From positions 62,001 to 126,000 of the forward strand of contig NZ_CP136337.1 of the NCBI RefSeq assembly GCF_032681285.1: a DNA stretch of 64,000 nt, written 5' to 3'. Shown here in pieces: positions 49,252 through 59,545 of the stretch. The stretch's first letter is position 1; each line of letters starts with the position of its first letter. Both the position numbers and the translations under genes were made by a program. The DNA is from Piscinibacter gummiphilus. GTDB lineage: Bacteria > Pseudomonadota > Gammaproteobacteria > Burkholderiales > Burkholderiaceae_C. The notes beneath the pieces are model-generated. The model worked only from the letters and a program-made list of their open reading frames with translations, ran no database searches and was not told the origin of the DNA.

Positions 49252-52164
49252 TCACTTTCGAGGTTTTCTCTGGCCCGAGCTGGGCATCATGGTGGGAATC
49301 TCGGACGTGGCATTGCGATCCTGCTGGAGCGGGCTATTGGCCGCGCGAACGCGTGCCTCTTCCAGGCGAGCATTTCGCTCGCCTTCGTTCTCGATCACGT
49401 CGTCGCCAAGCATCTGGGCGGAGCGTGCCGCCATGCTGTCGGAGGTCTTGAGGGTGCCGCCCTCGGTACGAGTGAGCTTGTGCCGTTCGTTGAATGTGCC
49501 GATGTCCTGGCTGGCAGTGGCTGTTGCGCGCGAGCCGTCAGCGGAAACAGAGCTTCGGAACTCAGCTGGGTTGGCCAACGGGTCGTTTGCTCCGCCTCCG
49601 AGCGGTGCAGAGGGCATGGACGCCGAGCCAGGCGAACCGACAGAAGGTGCACGACCCGGTGAAGGAAGGGCTCCGTTTCTAACCGACGAATCGTTGCCGG
49701 CACCAATGCCACCGATGTTTGGATTGACCGCTGAGTCCGAGCGAGAAGACTCGAAGCGCTCTCTTGCCGCGCCGGCGGAGCCGAGGGTCGGTGACCCGTC
49801 CCGGAAAGTAGTGGGAGTGGTTGCAAGCGATCCGATCTTGGATGCCCAGAAGGCTTGGAGGGCCTGGGGGTTGTCCCTGTAGTTCGCAGCTTCGGCCTCG
49901 TTGGCCATGACCATCTCGAAGAATGCAGGGTCTTTGGAGATGTCTCGACTGATGGTCGTGCCATTGACGAGTGCCGATTGGACCTGTTGCGCCCAGCTTG
50001 AGGCCTCGGCGTACTTGCGCTCGGCGGTTTGGGAGCGCTGGGCCGTCTGGGTGAGAGCCGATGCAAGGCTCGAACCACTGCTACCGTCTTGGCTCAGGCG
50101 GTTCATGAAGGTCGTGTCGCGGCTGACTCGGTCTGAGAAGGCTCGTGCGGTCTTGAAGGAATCGGAATTGGCGCGATCCAAGATGGCTTTCTCGTCGTCG
50201 CTGAGTTTGACGCCATAACGCTTCTCGACAGCAGCACCACCACCCACACCGCCGGCGCCGGGCATGGCGCCAAACTTGAGAAGGACGCCAGCCACCTGGT
50301 CCTCGCTGTAGCCGGTTCCCTTCGTGATCCGCTTCACTTCCGAAGACAGCGACTCAGCAGCGCGGCTGAGGTCCTCACCGGCAGCGCGCGACTGCCCTGC
50401 GGCGCTAGAAGACGAGGTAGTGCTGGTGCGAACCTTATTGAAGGCTTGTGTCAGCGCGGAAGACTGAGCGCTTCCGGCAGACAACATGTCCGACGCCGCC
50501 GCAGAAGCGGTCTGATTCGCTTGCTCAACGTCGCTCTGTGTGGCCTGCGTTTGGATGATCGTGGAAGTGATGCCTTCGTTCTTGAGCAAGCTGACAGCCT
50601 TGCGGCCGACGCCGTCGGAAGTGATCCAGGCAGCTTGTGCGTTTTGGGCTTTGGAGACGAAGGGATTGGAGGTCGACGGGCTGACCATCCGTTGATCCAT
50701 AGTCACGTTGCCCATACTGACGTTGCCAGAAGCAGCGGCCGCGCTTGCCGATGCAGCGGTGGACTGCATGGCAGACACGCCACCGATGAGCGTAGAACCG
50801 AAGTTCGAAAGCTTGTTGGCGAGCGACCATGCGAGATAGGGGATGGCCATGATCAAGTAAGACACAACGGCCTGACCGGAAATCGCATTCGAGTAGATAG
50901 GACCCGCCGTGGTTGCCGATAGGGTCGAGACTCCAGTTCCGAGGTCTGCAGCAGAAGCGGTCTGCATTTCGGAAAAGGACGTGGCCATGTAGTTCAAGAT
51001 CGCGTAAAGAGGCGGCCACAACTGGATCGAGATGAGAACCGAAACGTAAGCCAAGAACATCGTGACGGTGTGTTTGCCGGTCGACAAGAAGAGCAGAAGG
51101 ATGATGATCGGGAAGATGGCGTAGATCAGCGCTTCAGCAACGTTGCGGATGACAGGCAGAGCGTCGGCAGCAATCTTGGCGCCATTGATCCATGCTGAGT
51201 TTTGCTGGGCCACTGCATTGGCTCGGGCGGTAGCTCCCAGCATGCAGGTCGGGTCATTGATCTGTTGGCACGACATCTCGGCCGCGTCGCGTACGGCATT
51301 GATCATCGCGTTCTGCAAGATCAAAGTGGACGCAGTTGATGATGCGGTGGCGATCTGAGCTCTGGCGTAAGCGGTGTAGATCTGGTTGTCGACTCGCACA
51401 CCAGCTGTAGCAGGAGAAAGAGTGGGATTGAGTGCTCGGGCAAGGGTCATGCGGAGAGCATTCACATTGGCCGGCACCCGCGTGCTCAGAATGTTGTAGG
51501 CGTCAACGCACGTGGCTGCTGTCAATCCGCCAGAGGTGGTCACTCGGGTGAACCGTGCGGGATTGGTGTTGGCGATGAGGGACCAGATGTCGTCGGTTTG
51601 AGCGAGTGCATTCGCGCTGATGCTGCCGTCCGCAACGTCGTAGGCCGTGCAGTTGGTCAGGAAGCTCATCAGGTCGGCCTTGAAGCCGGTCTCAGGAAAA
51701 GAGACAGATCTGGTCTGTTGAATGATGCGACTTCCGAACATCAGGCCCGTTTGCTGGTAGCTCAACTCGGCTGGAAGAGCAGCGGGACCAGGAATGATCT
51801 GAAAGGCCGTCTCAAAAAACTCGGTGACGGCGTTGCCAACCGTGCTCGTCAACGAGCCGAGAGATGCGATCCCGAGGGGAACGTTGTCGACGACTTGCAC
51901 CGGCCCTGCGCCGGTCTTGTCGATGATTTGCACAGTCACCCGGGGAAGAAACAAGACGCAGTAGACGATCACCACGCTGCCTAGCCATTGCCAGCCTTGC
52001 AGCTTCTGTGGCGCCAAAGCGTAGGAAAAGAGGGCGGCGATGAAGCCAACGAAGAGGATCACCGCAAGCACGCCCATGTAGCCCGCGGACGCCATGACGG
52101 CCGCAATGGCATTGAAGATGCCGAACAGGCTTGCGCTGTTGTGATACGCGTAGATCTCCCACAT
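49252..52164 (-). CDS. traG: TraG, F-type conjugation protein (mating pair stabilisation)
   Basis: A 970-residue inner-membrane protein, close in length to F TraG (938 residues). The N-terminal half has several membrane segments (about 18-45, 56-77, 340-360, 365-390 and 435-455) like TraG_N; the C-terminal half is a long soluble, Ser/Ala/Gln-rich periplasmic region with coiled-coil character. TraG helps assemble and stabilise mating pairs and in F also acts in entry exclusion. It follows TraH on the same strand, matching the F order F-H-G. Confidence 0.9.
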   Translation of the reverse strand: MWEIYAYHNSASLFGIFNAIAAVMASAGYMGVLAVILFVGFIAALFSYALAPQKLQGWQWLGSVVIVYCVLFLPRVTVQIIDKTGAGPVQVVDNVPLGIASLGSLTSTVGNAVTEFFETAFQIIPGPAALPAELSYQQTGLMFGSRIIQQTRSVSFPETGFKADLMSFLTNCTAYDVADGSISANALAQTDDIWSLIANTNPARFTRVTTSGGLTAATCVDAYNILSTRVPANVNALRMTLARALNPTLSPATAGVRVDNQIYTAYARAQIATASSTASTLILQNAMINAVRDAAEMSCQQINDPTCMLGATARANAVAQQNSAWINGAKIAADALPVIRNVAEALIYAIFPIIILLLFLSTGKHTVTMFLAYVSVLISIQLWPPLYAILNYMATSFSEMQTASAADLGTGVSTLSATTAGPIYSNAISGQAVVSYLIMAIPYLAWSLANKLSNFGSTLIGGVSAMQSTAASASAAAASGNVSMGNVTMDQRMVSPSTSNPFVSKAQNAQAAWITSDGVGRKAVSLLKNEGITSTIIQTQATQSDVEQANQTASAAASDMLSAGSAQSSALTQAFNKVRTSTTSSSSAAGQSRAAGEDLSRAAESLSSEVKRITKGTGYSEDQVAGVLLKFGAMPGAGGVGGGAAVEKRYGVKLSDDEKAILDRANSDSFKTARAFSDRVSRDTTFMNRLSQDGSSGSSLASALTQTAQRSQTAERKYAEASSWAQQVQSALVNGTTISRDISKDPAFFEMVMANEAEAANYRDNPQALQAFWASKIGSLATTPTTFRDGSPTLGSAGAARERFESSRSDSAVNPNIGGIGAGNDSSVRNGALPSPGRAPSVGSPGSASMPSAPLGGGANDPLANPAEFRSSVSADGSRATATASQDIGTFNERHKLTRTEGGTLKTSDSMAARSAQMLGDDVIENEGERNARLEEARVRAANSPLQQDRNATSEIPTMMPSSGQRKPRK

Positions 52165-52183
52165 GGCGTTCTAGCTCCCGAAA

Positions 52184-53623
52184 TCAGTTGGTCCGGCGGT
52201 TCGAGTACGCGAGCATGTCGAGGACGTTGGGGGACATGTTGGAGCGGATGCTTCGCTCAAGGCGCTCCATGTCCGAGACGACATCGGCGACGGCGCCAAG
52301 CTTCTTGTACGCGTTCGTGGACTCGGCGGTGACCTCGTCGCGCATCCGGCGGAGGTCGGTTTGAAGGGTCGTCAGGTCTTGGAGTTGGTCAGCACCGAGA
52401 CGATAGGAATTCTTCAATGCCGTCAGGGCGACCGTGCTGAACTGGAGCATGAAACCTGCGGTGTACTCGGCGGCGATAACGTCGCGATACTTGTCGATCA
52501 GCGTTTGAGGCAAGCCCGTGTTGGGAATGGTGGCCCCCACAGAGAGGATCCGGTAGATCGGCAACGTGGTGTTGTTGACCAACGCAATCTCGGGCGAGGG
52601 ATTGGGCAGAGCGGTTCTCGTTGCAAGGTGGTTCGCGATGTTTGTGAGGGCGCGTTCGACCTTGGTGGTCATCGGCTCGATCGAAATGTCATCCCGCAGT
52701 GTCGGCTCGAGGCAGGTGTCGTAGTTGTTGCACACGAGGTACTGGACGTTGATGTTCGTCCCAGCCGGGTTCACGCCGTAGAGAAGATCCTTGAGTGTCT
52801 TGATGGTCGGAGCGAAGTTGGTCGGCTGCATGTTGGCGCTGGCAGGGTGATAGACGACCGTACCAACCATGTTCATGACGAGCTCACGGCTCTGGTCGTC
52901 GAGGGAGGGAACACGTTTGAGGAGTTCCCAGGTCAAATTGCCGGTGAATGGCACGAGTTCTGAGACAGCCGGATTTGGGTTGTTGCGGAACGAATCGAGC
53001 AACGACGAGAGGTTGCCTCCTGTGCACATGCGCTTGGCTTCCTCCGTGTCAGCAGCGTCACCGTTCTCGACTGCTGCGCGAGTGCACTTGCTTTCGTTGT
53101 TGAAGCCGCTGCTGTCCAGAGCCGATTGAACGAGGGCGGACGCGGTCTCGCACGAATTGATGCGAGCGTTGTTCACCATCGTCATCAGATTGGTCATCGT
53201 CTTCAGCGTGCTTCCGAAGAGAGGGCTGACCGCGTCGATGGCGAGCTGAAATGCAATGCCAGGCAACGCAGAGCGAATGCGGCGTAGCGCGTCACGGAAC
53301 TCGGATGCGGCGATATGGGAGAACGATCCGCCGTAAACGTCGATGCCACCGCACGACCCCTTCGCAGATGGCCATGCGATCGACGCAAGCTGGTACGAGC
53401 GCTGGGGCACCCGCATGTACACGTTGCCGCCGGTGTACGTGTTCAACGCCTGGCTCTTGAAGGCGCCAGGCGCTGTGTAGTTGCCCATCCCACCGAGACT
53501 GTTGAACATGTTGTTCATCTCGGTGTTGAGGTCAGCTGCGCGAATCGGAGTGGTGGTGCTCAGAACGAGGGCAAAGGCAGCGATCGTGGAAACGACCTTG
53601 CGGACGAAGCGCATGAAGTTCAT
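52184..53623 (-). CDS. traH: TraH, F-type conjugation protein
   Basis: A 479-residue periplasmic protein. Signal peptide about 1-29 (ending PIRA), then the TraH hallmark DLNTEMNNMFNSLGGMGNYT (about 31-50) and a cysteine-containing GSCGGIDVYGGSFSHI. TraH is needed for pilus assembly and extension, probably forming an outer-membrane/periplasmic complex with TraF and TraW. Length is near that of F TraH (458). Confidence 0.92.
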   Translation of the reverse strand: MNFMRFVRKVVSTIAAFALVLSTTTPIRAADLNTEMNNMFNSLGGMGNYTAPGAFKSQALNTYTGGNVYMRVPQRSYQLASIAWPSAKGSCGGIDVYGGSFSHIAASEFRDALRRIRSALPGIAFQLAIDAVSPLFGSTLKTMTNLMTMVNNARINSCETASALVQSALDSSGFNNESKCTRAAVENGDAADTEEAKRMCTGGNLSSLLDSFRNNPNPAVSELVPFTGNLTWELLKRVPSLDDQSRELVMNMVGTVVYHPASANMQPTNFAPTIKTLKDLLYGVNPAGTNINVQYLVCNNYDTCLEPTLRDDISIEPMTTKVERALTNIANHLATRTALPNPSPEIALVNNTTLPIYRILSVGATIPNTGLPQTLIDKYRDVIAAEYTAGFMLQFSTVALTALKNSYRLGADQLQDLTTLQTDLRRMRDEVTAESTNAYKKLGAVADVVSDMERLERSIRSNMSPNVLDMLAYSNRRTN

Positions 53624-53637
53624 GTTGTGCTCCAGAG

Positions 53638-54519
53638 TTACTGCAGTGCCACTTTTCGAGTGACGGAAGGTGTGAGGGTCGAGGCGCCAGGGGCGGTCAC
53701 CGTGGTGATCCGCTCAACGAGTTCAGATTCGGACATGACGCCGAATCCGATGGTGGTGATATTTCCGGTAAACGGCTCGGCAACGAAGGTGGCAGGCACG
53801 CTTTGAACCCCAAGGGTCTTCGAAATGCCGTTGTCGACCTTGAACTCAGCGAAGCCAGGAATGGGACCGCCATCGAGACTGATGGGCATCACCTTGATGC
53901 CGTGCTTTCGCGAGAACGCTTGGACGATGGGAGCAAACGCATGGCAATACTTGCAGTCCGACCTGAAGAAGAACATCAAGACGTGCGATTGACCAAGAGC
54001 GGCGAGCGACTCGGACCTGGTGGTGCGTCGTTCATCCTCGTAGACCTGGAGCGCTTTGACGTTAGTAGGACGTCCCTGCGAAGTGACATCGAGGTCGGGG
54101 TTGGCCCAGGCGACACGCTGAGCGACATCGGAGAAGTACGAGGCCTGTTTGACGACGAACGCTTCGAGCTCGAGATAGCGCTTCACGTTCTCCTCGGTCG
54201 GGCGGACGATGGCAACGTTTCGAGACTCTTCAAGGCGCTTTTGAAGAGCCTCGAACTCCACGATTTCGGGCCGCTTGCTCTCTGGCGCTTTGACCGGAGG
54301 CGCCGGCGGCGTTTGAGGTGGCAATGTCTCTTTGATTGGTGCCTTCGGCGGATCGAAGACCTCCGGGTCTTCGTAGAAGTGCCAGCCACGACGCGAGTCA
54401 ATCCAGAACTTCTGCTTGATCGAAACGGATTCGGTGGAGTCCGAAGGAGTGGTCTGGGCAAAGAGCGATGAAGACGAGAAAGATGCGACCAGTGCGGCGA
54501 GGATGAAATAAGTGCGCAT
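53638..54519 (-). CDS. traF: TraF, F-type conjugation protein (thioredoxin fold)
   Basis: A 293-residue periplasmic protein. Signal peptide about 1-21 (ending SLFA). A thioredoxin-like domain follows from about 150 with the redox motif SDCKYCHAF (CxxC, about 184-192) and a cis-Pro loop VQSVPATFV (about 233-241). TraF proteins support disulfide formation in pilus assembly proteins. The start is ATG 54519, just after GGAG; the frame extends upstream but lies across the next gene. Confidence 0.88.
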   Translation of the reverse strand: MRTYFILAALVASFSSSSLFAQTTPSDSTESVSIKQKFWIDSRRGWHFYEDPEVFDPPKAPIKETLPPQTPPAPPVKAPESKRPEIVEFEALQKRLEESRNVAIVRPTEENVKRYLELEAFVVKQASYFSDVAQRVAWANPDLDVTSQGRPTNVKALQVYEDERRTTRSESLAALGQSHVLMFFFRSDCKYCHAFAPIVQAFSRKHGIKVMPISLDGGPIPGFAEFKVDNGISKTLGVQSVPATFVAEPFTGNITTIGFGVMSESELVERITTVTAPGASTLTPSVTRKVALQ

Positions 54520-54523
54520 CGTG

Positions 54524-54934
54524 TTACTCCTTCGGAGAGGGCTTGGGTTGCTGTGAGACGCTCCGAACGTAGTCGGCTGGCTGTGTGCCGTCACGGCAGA
54601 GTCCGATTTCGATGACGGAGGTGGTGCTGCGACGCTTGTCACCTGGCCTTTTTCCCCTCACCTGCTCGAACTTCACGTTGAGCAGGCGACATCCTTCCTG
54701 AGGTAGACGCCGGACCGTTGAGACGTCGATGAGGATTGCGTCAGACGGACCGTATTTGGCAGCCACGTCTTGAGCAAGCTTGCCAACAAGGATGCCCTTC
54801 GCGCTTCCATCCGGTGTGTCGAATGCGGAAAGCATGAGAGAGATGCTGTCAGTTACAGGCGCACGGTCGGTGGCCTGGGGCCAGGCGAAGGCGTGCAGCG
54901 TGAGCAGCAGGACTGCGAGCGAGGAGCGTTTCAT
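54524..54934 (-). CDS. Small exported protein in the tra operon
   Basis: A 136-residue secreted protein: signal peptide about 1-20 (ending PQA), then a soluble domain with two cysteines. It overlaps the TraN stop by ATGA and sits between TraN and TraF, so it is co-expressed with the pilus genes. No family recognised. Confidence 0.62.
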   Translation of the reverse strand: MKRSSLAVLLLTLHAFAWPQATDRAPVTDSISLMLSAFDTPDGSAKGILVGKLAQDVAAKYGPSDAILIDVSTVRRLPQEGCRLLNVKFEQVRGKRPGDKRRSTTSVIEIGLCRDGTQPADYVRSVSQQPKPSPKE

Positions 54935-57135
54935 TCGCACTTCCCCTGTCCGTAGTAGCACTGTGCGATGCGGGAAAGGTTTCTCTGCTGAGCGGCCGCG
55001 AGGTCTGGCGGATTTGCGACGATGGATGCATAGAACTCGCTGAGGTCCATCGTTGCGAAGTTGAGTCGCTGAAGCTGGGCGACGGTGAAGCCGCTGCAGT
55101 CTGGCCCTTGGGCAGAACCCCAGCTCTTGCCGATCTGCACGCGGCCTTGCTCGTTGATGACACGTGCGAGGATCGAGTTGAAGCAGCACTTCATGGTGGT
55201 GGTGGTGATGCAACTCACGCAATGACCGAGCACGCGGACGCATGAAGAGCACCAGTCACCGATGGTGTGGCAGAGACGGGCGCCCTCCTTGAGAGAGGTC
55301 CGAACCTCATCGTCGGAGCACCCGGCAGTGCGCTGAAGGAGCAGGGACGTCAGGCCGTAAGACATGAACATGCCGAGGCCGTCGCCGGTCAACAGGGTGT
55401 ACACGTAAGCAGACCCTTGGATGTAGACCGAATCCATGATTCCGGACCCGCGAGGATCACTCGAACAGCAATTGAAGGCGAGATTGTTGCGACACGTATT
55501 GGGTTCACCAGAGAAGACGGTGAGCGTGTTCGGGTCTAGGTGAGAGCCTGCCTGCCTGGCAGCTTCGAGTTGAGAAATTGCTCGCGCGAAGTCGGAGTCA
55601 GGAGTTTTGGTTGTGTCGAAGCATGCGTCACCAATGCAGGAAACATTGCGAGGGCAGTTGGTGAGGGTCGTGTTGGTACCGGCCGGGACTGGGCACGAAT
55701 ACTGGTCGCGATGCACCTGGCACAATCCTGTGGCTGCGCTGACCTGGGTGCATGTAGTGCCGACTTGAGTGCAACCCGATGAGGCGAGGGTTTCGCACTG
55801 GTTTGCGATGTTCGAACCAGAGCAGGACATGCTGCTCGCGTATTCCCAGCACTGACGAGTGACAGCAATGCCGTCAACCATCTTGGTAGATGGTCCGTCA
55901 ACGCAGACAGGTGCGGTCTCGATGTTGCAGCGGCCGCCGGCGGTGAGGGTGGGGCATTGGTCTGCCCACGCGTCATGCTGTGTGACGGTGCTGTTCGCCT
56001 TCGTGTAGTTCAGGGTAATGGTGGGGATAGAGCCGAAGGCTGGGTTGAATTGCCAACCAACGATCGAGCGGGTGGCAACAACGTCAACGTAGAAGTATTC
56101 GAGGAACTCGGACCCTAGCGCGTAGACGTAGTACCCCGAAGGGCCGGAACGGGCATAACAGGTCCCGACATCGAGAGGAAGATTCTCGAATGTTCGAAAC
56201 CCAGTCCCATCTGTAGAACCTGCCGGACAAGCGGAATAGATGTTGATGAAGGGAGTCTCTGTGGTGAACGATTCCCCAGAGCCGATGGTGCGTGTTGTAG
56301 GTGCCAGAGCGAGGCTAAGGGAGCAGTTGTCGCCGGTGCAGCTGCTCCCAGTCATGTAGACGTTGACAGGCACGTAGCCGATCCAGGGGTCAATCTCGTT
56401 GCCCGCGGTGGCAATCACGCTGGGAGGGCTCGTGGGCGGGAGGGTCATGTTCACGTCGAACTGGCTGACCTCCGTTGAGCCGCTGAGGATTCGGAAATGC
56501 TGATTTGTGTCGTTGGCTTCAGGCCTGCATTGAACTTGGAGGCCAGTGGAGCCGCTGGTGGCAGACGCGTACCAACTACGGATCTCGCAATTCGGCGTGC
56601 GCTCTATGCGCACCGAAAGCGTGTTCGAACAGGCATATGCGCCTATGCCTTCAAAGCGTGTGCACGTGCGCAACTCGTTGGTTGCGGGCGAGGGGGTGTC
56701 CGTCCGCGTGCAGCCGGGATAGAACTCAGACAGATCGCCAAGGATGGTGGCAGGTGAGGCTGCGATGTTCCGCGTGTTGACCACGTCGGGATCGCTCGGA
56801 GAAACGCCCTGGCGAGGAGTGTTTGCCGAGGTCGTAGCCGAGACGACTCCTTGGCAGCTGGGGTCGTTTTGGTTAGTGGTCTGGCAGGCCGCTAGTCTGG
56901 CTTGAGCATCTGATCGGACCGACCCACGCGAAGCCGTTTCAGGCGGGTTGTTGGTGTATCCCGGGGTGATGGTCCGGACCTCGGTATCGCTCAGATTTGG
57001 ACGAACAGCTTGGTTTGCGGCGTTTCCCGCAGCGCGACCTTGAGCCGCGGCCTCCGAGCTACTTGATTGGGCGAAAGATGCCGAAGCAGCGATCGAGAGA
57101 AGGATCGCCAGAGAATGTCCTTTGAAGGATGTCAT
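54931..57135 (-). CDS. traN: TraN, F-type mating pair stabilisation protein
   Basis: A 734-residue exported, cysteine-rich protein. Signal peptide about 1-22 (ending SFA). The C-terminal third holds dense cysteines (e.g. NCCSSDPRGSG, TTTTMKCCFNS), the signature of outer-membrane TraN adhesins that contact the recipient surface. Length is somewhat above F TraN (602), as in other plasmid variants. The start overlaps the TrbC stop. Confidence 0.9.
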   Translation of the reverse strand: MTSFKGHSLAILLSIAASASFAQSSSSEAAAQGRAAGNAANQAVRPNLSDTEVRTITPGYTNNPPETASRGSVRSDAQARLAACQTTNQNDPSCQGVVSATTSANTPRQGVSPSDPDVVNTRNIAASPATILGDLSEFYPGCTRTDTPSPATNELRTCTRFEGIGAYACSNTLSVRIERTPNCEIRSWYASATSGSTGLQVQCRPEANDTNQHFRILSGSTEVSQFDVNMTLPPTSPPSVIATAGNEIDPWIGYVPVNVYMTGSSCTGDNCSLSLALAPTTRTIGSGESFTTETPFINIYSACPAGSTDGTGFRTFENLPLDVGTCYARSGPSGYYVYALGSEFLEYFYVDVVATRSIVGWQFNPAFGSIPTITLNYTKANSTVTQHDAWADQCPTLTAGGRCNIETAPVCVDGPSTKMVDGIAVTRQCWEYASSMSCSGSNIANQCETLASSGCTQVGTTCTQVSAATGLCQVHRDQYSCPVPAGTNTTLTNCPRNVSCIGDACFDTTKTPDSDFARAISQLEAARQAGSHLDPNTLTVFSGEPNTCRNNLAFNCCSSDPRGSGIMDSVYIQGSAYVYTLLTGDGLGMFMSYGLTSLLLQRTAGCSDDEVRTSLKEGARLCHTIGDWCSSCVRVLGHCVSCITTTTMKCCFNSILARVINEQGRVQIGKSWGSAQGPDCSGFTVAQLQRLNFATMDLSEFYASIVANPPDLAAAQQRNLSRIAQCYYGQGKCE

Positions 57136-57881
57136 CGCGTCCTCCGGGTCTTGGAGAGCAAGGTAGCTGCGTCCTTAGCGAACGCAGGCGAGGACCGCTG
57201 GAAGAACTCCAACGCGTATTCAATGGACACGTCGCCGGAAGCCGATATGAAGTTGGCGGGCGGGACGCAGGTTCCAGTTGCGCAGGGGACAGGAAGAGCC
57301 CCCGGCTTCACCATGACGAAGGTGGGCGCCTTGGTGATGGCGAAGCGGTCGAAAGCCTGGGGGTCGATCTGGATCGAAACGTTCTTACGCTCACCGATCA
57401 TGGCTTTGATGCGCCCCATGGTCTTCTTCAAAGAGCCTTCATGGAACCCACGGACGAGCAAGGTCGCGTCGGTGCGAGATGCCTGATCAACGAGCCGCTT
57501 GAGAGTTGCTTCCGGCATCGAGAAGCTGACGAATACCAACAAGGTGAGCCGGTCGTTGTACATCTGGGCCGGCTTCTTCTCCAGTTGCTCGAAGCCCTTC
57601 GCTATTTCGGCAAGATCGACGGACTTGGAAGAGCCCTTTGCGTTTGGCAGCGCGTCGACGTTCGGAGTGGAGAACTGGGCGCCAGAGATCTCGGCCTCAG
57701 TAGGCTGACGATTGACCTTTGCAGCGCGATCCATGTCACTTTGCGTGATGACAGGATCGGACTTGGCAGCGCGGTTCAACTCCGCGTCAGAGACAGTGTC
57801 CTTGACGGGTTGCGCAAGGGATGCGGCAGCAAATGAACAGGCCGCGACTGCGAATACAACTCGTTGAGGGAAGAGCTTCAT
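57132..57881 (-). CDS. trbC: TrbC, F-type pilus assembly protein
   Basis: A 249-residue periplasmic protein: signal peptide about 1-22, then the TrbC_Ftype core LTLLVFVSFSMPEATLKRLV (about 97-116) and later YALEFFQRSS near the end. TrbC works with TraW and TraU in pilus assembly. It lies between TraU and TraN as in F. Confidence 0.87.
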   Translation of the reverse strand: MKLFPQRVVFAVAACSFAAASLAQPVKDTVSDAELNRAAKSDPVITQSDMDRAAKVNRQPTEAEISGAQFSTPNVDALPNAKGSSKSVDLAEIAKGFEQLEKKPAQMYNDRLTLLVFVSFSMPEATLKRLVDQASRTDATLLVRGFHEGSLKKTMGRIKAMIGERKNVSIQIDPQAFDRFAITKAPTFVMVKPGALPVPCATGTCVPPANFISASGDVSIEYALEFFQRSSPAFAKDAATLLSKTRRTR

Positions 57882-57883
57882 GT

Positions 57884-58915
57884 TTACTCGTCCTCGCTCT
57901 CGCAGCAGTTTCTCTTCCTGAACAGCTTGAAGGCGAAGTCCTCGCCCCGTGCAGGGAACTCCTTACCTGAAGCCCAGAAGATCGTTGTGCGACCGAAGGG
58001 CTGGCAGCAGCGGCCATCGGGTGAGTCGGTGTAGCCGGTCTGGGGAATCGGGTATGAAAGCGAGGTCTTGTAGCCGGTCTTGTCCATCAGAGGCTCAAGA
58101 TATGGAGCACACAAGCCGGCAGCCCCGTGCCCAGCCATGGCAAGGTGCTGTCGGTGCAGCTTGGCCGTGAAACGATGAAGGATCAGCTCAGCGGTTCTGA
58201 CGCCGCCCATGTGATACGGGACATTCCCGTTGAACGGGTAGATGGTCCCTTGACAGCCGTCGCACCAAAAGAGCTGTGGAAGGCCGAAGCTAAGTGAGGC
58301 GGCCAGACAATCGGCCACGCAAGCAGCGATGGTGATGGGGTTCGAGAAAAGAATGGCTTCCGGGTCAAGAATCAAAGTCAACTCGTCGTCAGACCACAGC
58401 GGATCAACCTCAGTGATGTAGAGGAGGTCAAACCCGCCCTCCTCAAGGCAGCGGTCGCTGGCAAACGACTCAAGGATGGACATGACCGGGTCCTTGAAGA
58501 AGTGAGCCTGGTAAAAGGAACGGCCCACGGGATCGGCTTGGTTTTGGGTGTGCCGCCCTGCCTCTGGTGGCGACGTGCTTCCGCCCATCGTTGTGCCACC
58601 TAGCGTTGGAAAGCAGTAGGGAGAACGCACCACTTCAACGGTGCGAACGGGTTCCCAGAAGCCAATGACCAGTCCGAAGTAGGGCTCGGAGGGATAGCAG
58701 GAGCAGAACGGCGTCGGAGGGTTGTCCATGCTGTCCTCCTGCGCGCCAATGTTGCCGACAGGAGCATTGCCGATGGTGATGGGCAAGATGCAGGACCAGC
58801 AGACGTCGGTGATGGGATTTGCGAACTCGCCGAGGCAGGTCGTGGGCACAACAGCGCCGGCGAGACCCGTCCAGCTGAGTGCAATGGCGACAAGGAACCG
58901 AATGAAGGATTTCAT
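57884..58915 (-). CDS. traU: TraU, F-type conjugation protein
   Basis: A 343-residue exported protein. Signal peptide about 1-21, then CLGEFANPITDVCWSCILPI (about 28-47), the strongly conserved TraU opening, and many cysteines throughout (including FWCDGCQG). TraU is needed for DNA transfer more than for pilus extension. Near-usual length (F: 330). The stop/start overlap with TraW implies coupling. Confidence 0.93.
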   Translation of the reverse strand: MKSFIRFLVAIALSWTGLAGAVVPTTCLGEFANPITDVCWSCILPITIGNAPVGNIGAQEDSMDNPPTPFCSCYPSEPYFGLVIGFWEPVRTVEVVRSPYCFPTLGGTTMGGSTSPPEAGRHTQNQADPVGRSFYQAHFFKDPVMSILESFASDRCLEEGGFDLLYITEVDPLWSDDELTLILDPEAILFSNPITIAACVADCLAASLSFGLPQLFWCDGCQGTIYPFNGNVPYHMGGVRTAELILHRFTAKLHRQHLAMAGHGAAGLCAPYLEPLMDKTGYKTSLSYPIPQTGYTDSPDGRCCQPFGRTTIFWASGKEFPARGEDFAFKLFRKRNCCESEDE

Positions 58916-59541
58916 TGAAGCACCAGCTCATCGATGCGAAGGCGTCTGCCTTCTTGAGAAACGAGGGCAGGGACTCGGGTGATGCCAAGCTTCTTCACAA
59001 GTGAGCCCTGCTGGTCGAAGTAGACGGGCCGGCCCCAGGTCTTCATCAGATCCATGTAGCTGCCGCCGACGAGGATGGGCTTAACCTTTCCTTGGTAAAG
59101 GGCGGTCAGCTCTTGAGCTTTGGCCACCTGCTTGGCATCTCGTGCATCGAAGAACAGCAGGTGCTTAGACATCGTCACCACCTCCAAGGGGTTCTTTCGA
59201 GTTCCCGCTGGGAAAAGGATCGTCCCGTTGTGGTCGGTGATGTTTCGATCGAGCACAAGGGTCGGGTCGTAGTAGAAGGTGCGGGACTGCGTAGCCTTGG
59301 AGAGGCCGGCCAGGGGCTTGGGATTGAACACGTAGTCCTTCGCCTTGGCTGTCGCTGCCTCTTGACGCTTCTTCAACTCGCCGGAAGCCTCCATACGTCG
59401 GAGGTTGCTCATGATCTCGTCGAGCAGGTTCTTCTCTGCGATGGGATAAGTGGGGCCGAGCGAGCCCAAATCCTTGGCGGTGGAAGTGAGGGTGAAAGCG
59501 AGCAGGAGACTGCACACGACGATGGTGGATGACGGTCGCAT
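58912..59541 (-). CDS. traW: TraW, F-type pilus assembly protein
   Basis: A 209-residue periplasmic protein: signal peptide about 1-22, then DLGSLGPTYPIAEKNLLD (about 24-41), the conserved TraW start, and a thioredoxin-like C-terminal half (LLFFDARD, PVYFDQQG, RVPALV). It interacts with TrbC and TraU. Its stop overlaps the TraU start. Confidence 0.92.
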   Translation of the reverse strand: MRPSSTIVVCSLLLAFTLTSTAKDLGSLGPTYPIAEKNLLDEIMSNLRRMEASGELKKRQEAATAKAKDYVFNPKPLAGLSKATQSRTFYYDPTLVLDRNITDHNGTILFPAGTRKNPLEVVTMSKHLLFFDARDAKQVAKAQELTALYQGKVKPILVGGSYMDLMKTWGRPVYFDQQGSLVKKLGITRVPALVSQEGRRLRIDELVLQ

Positions 59542-59545
59542 GGAA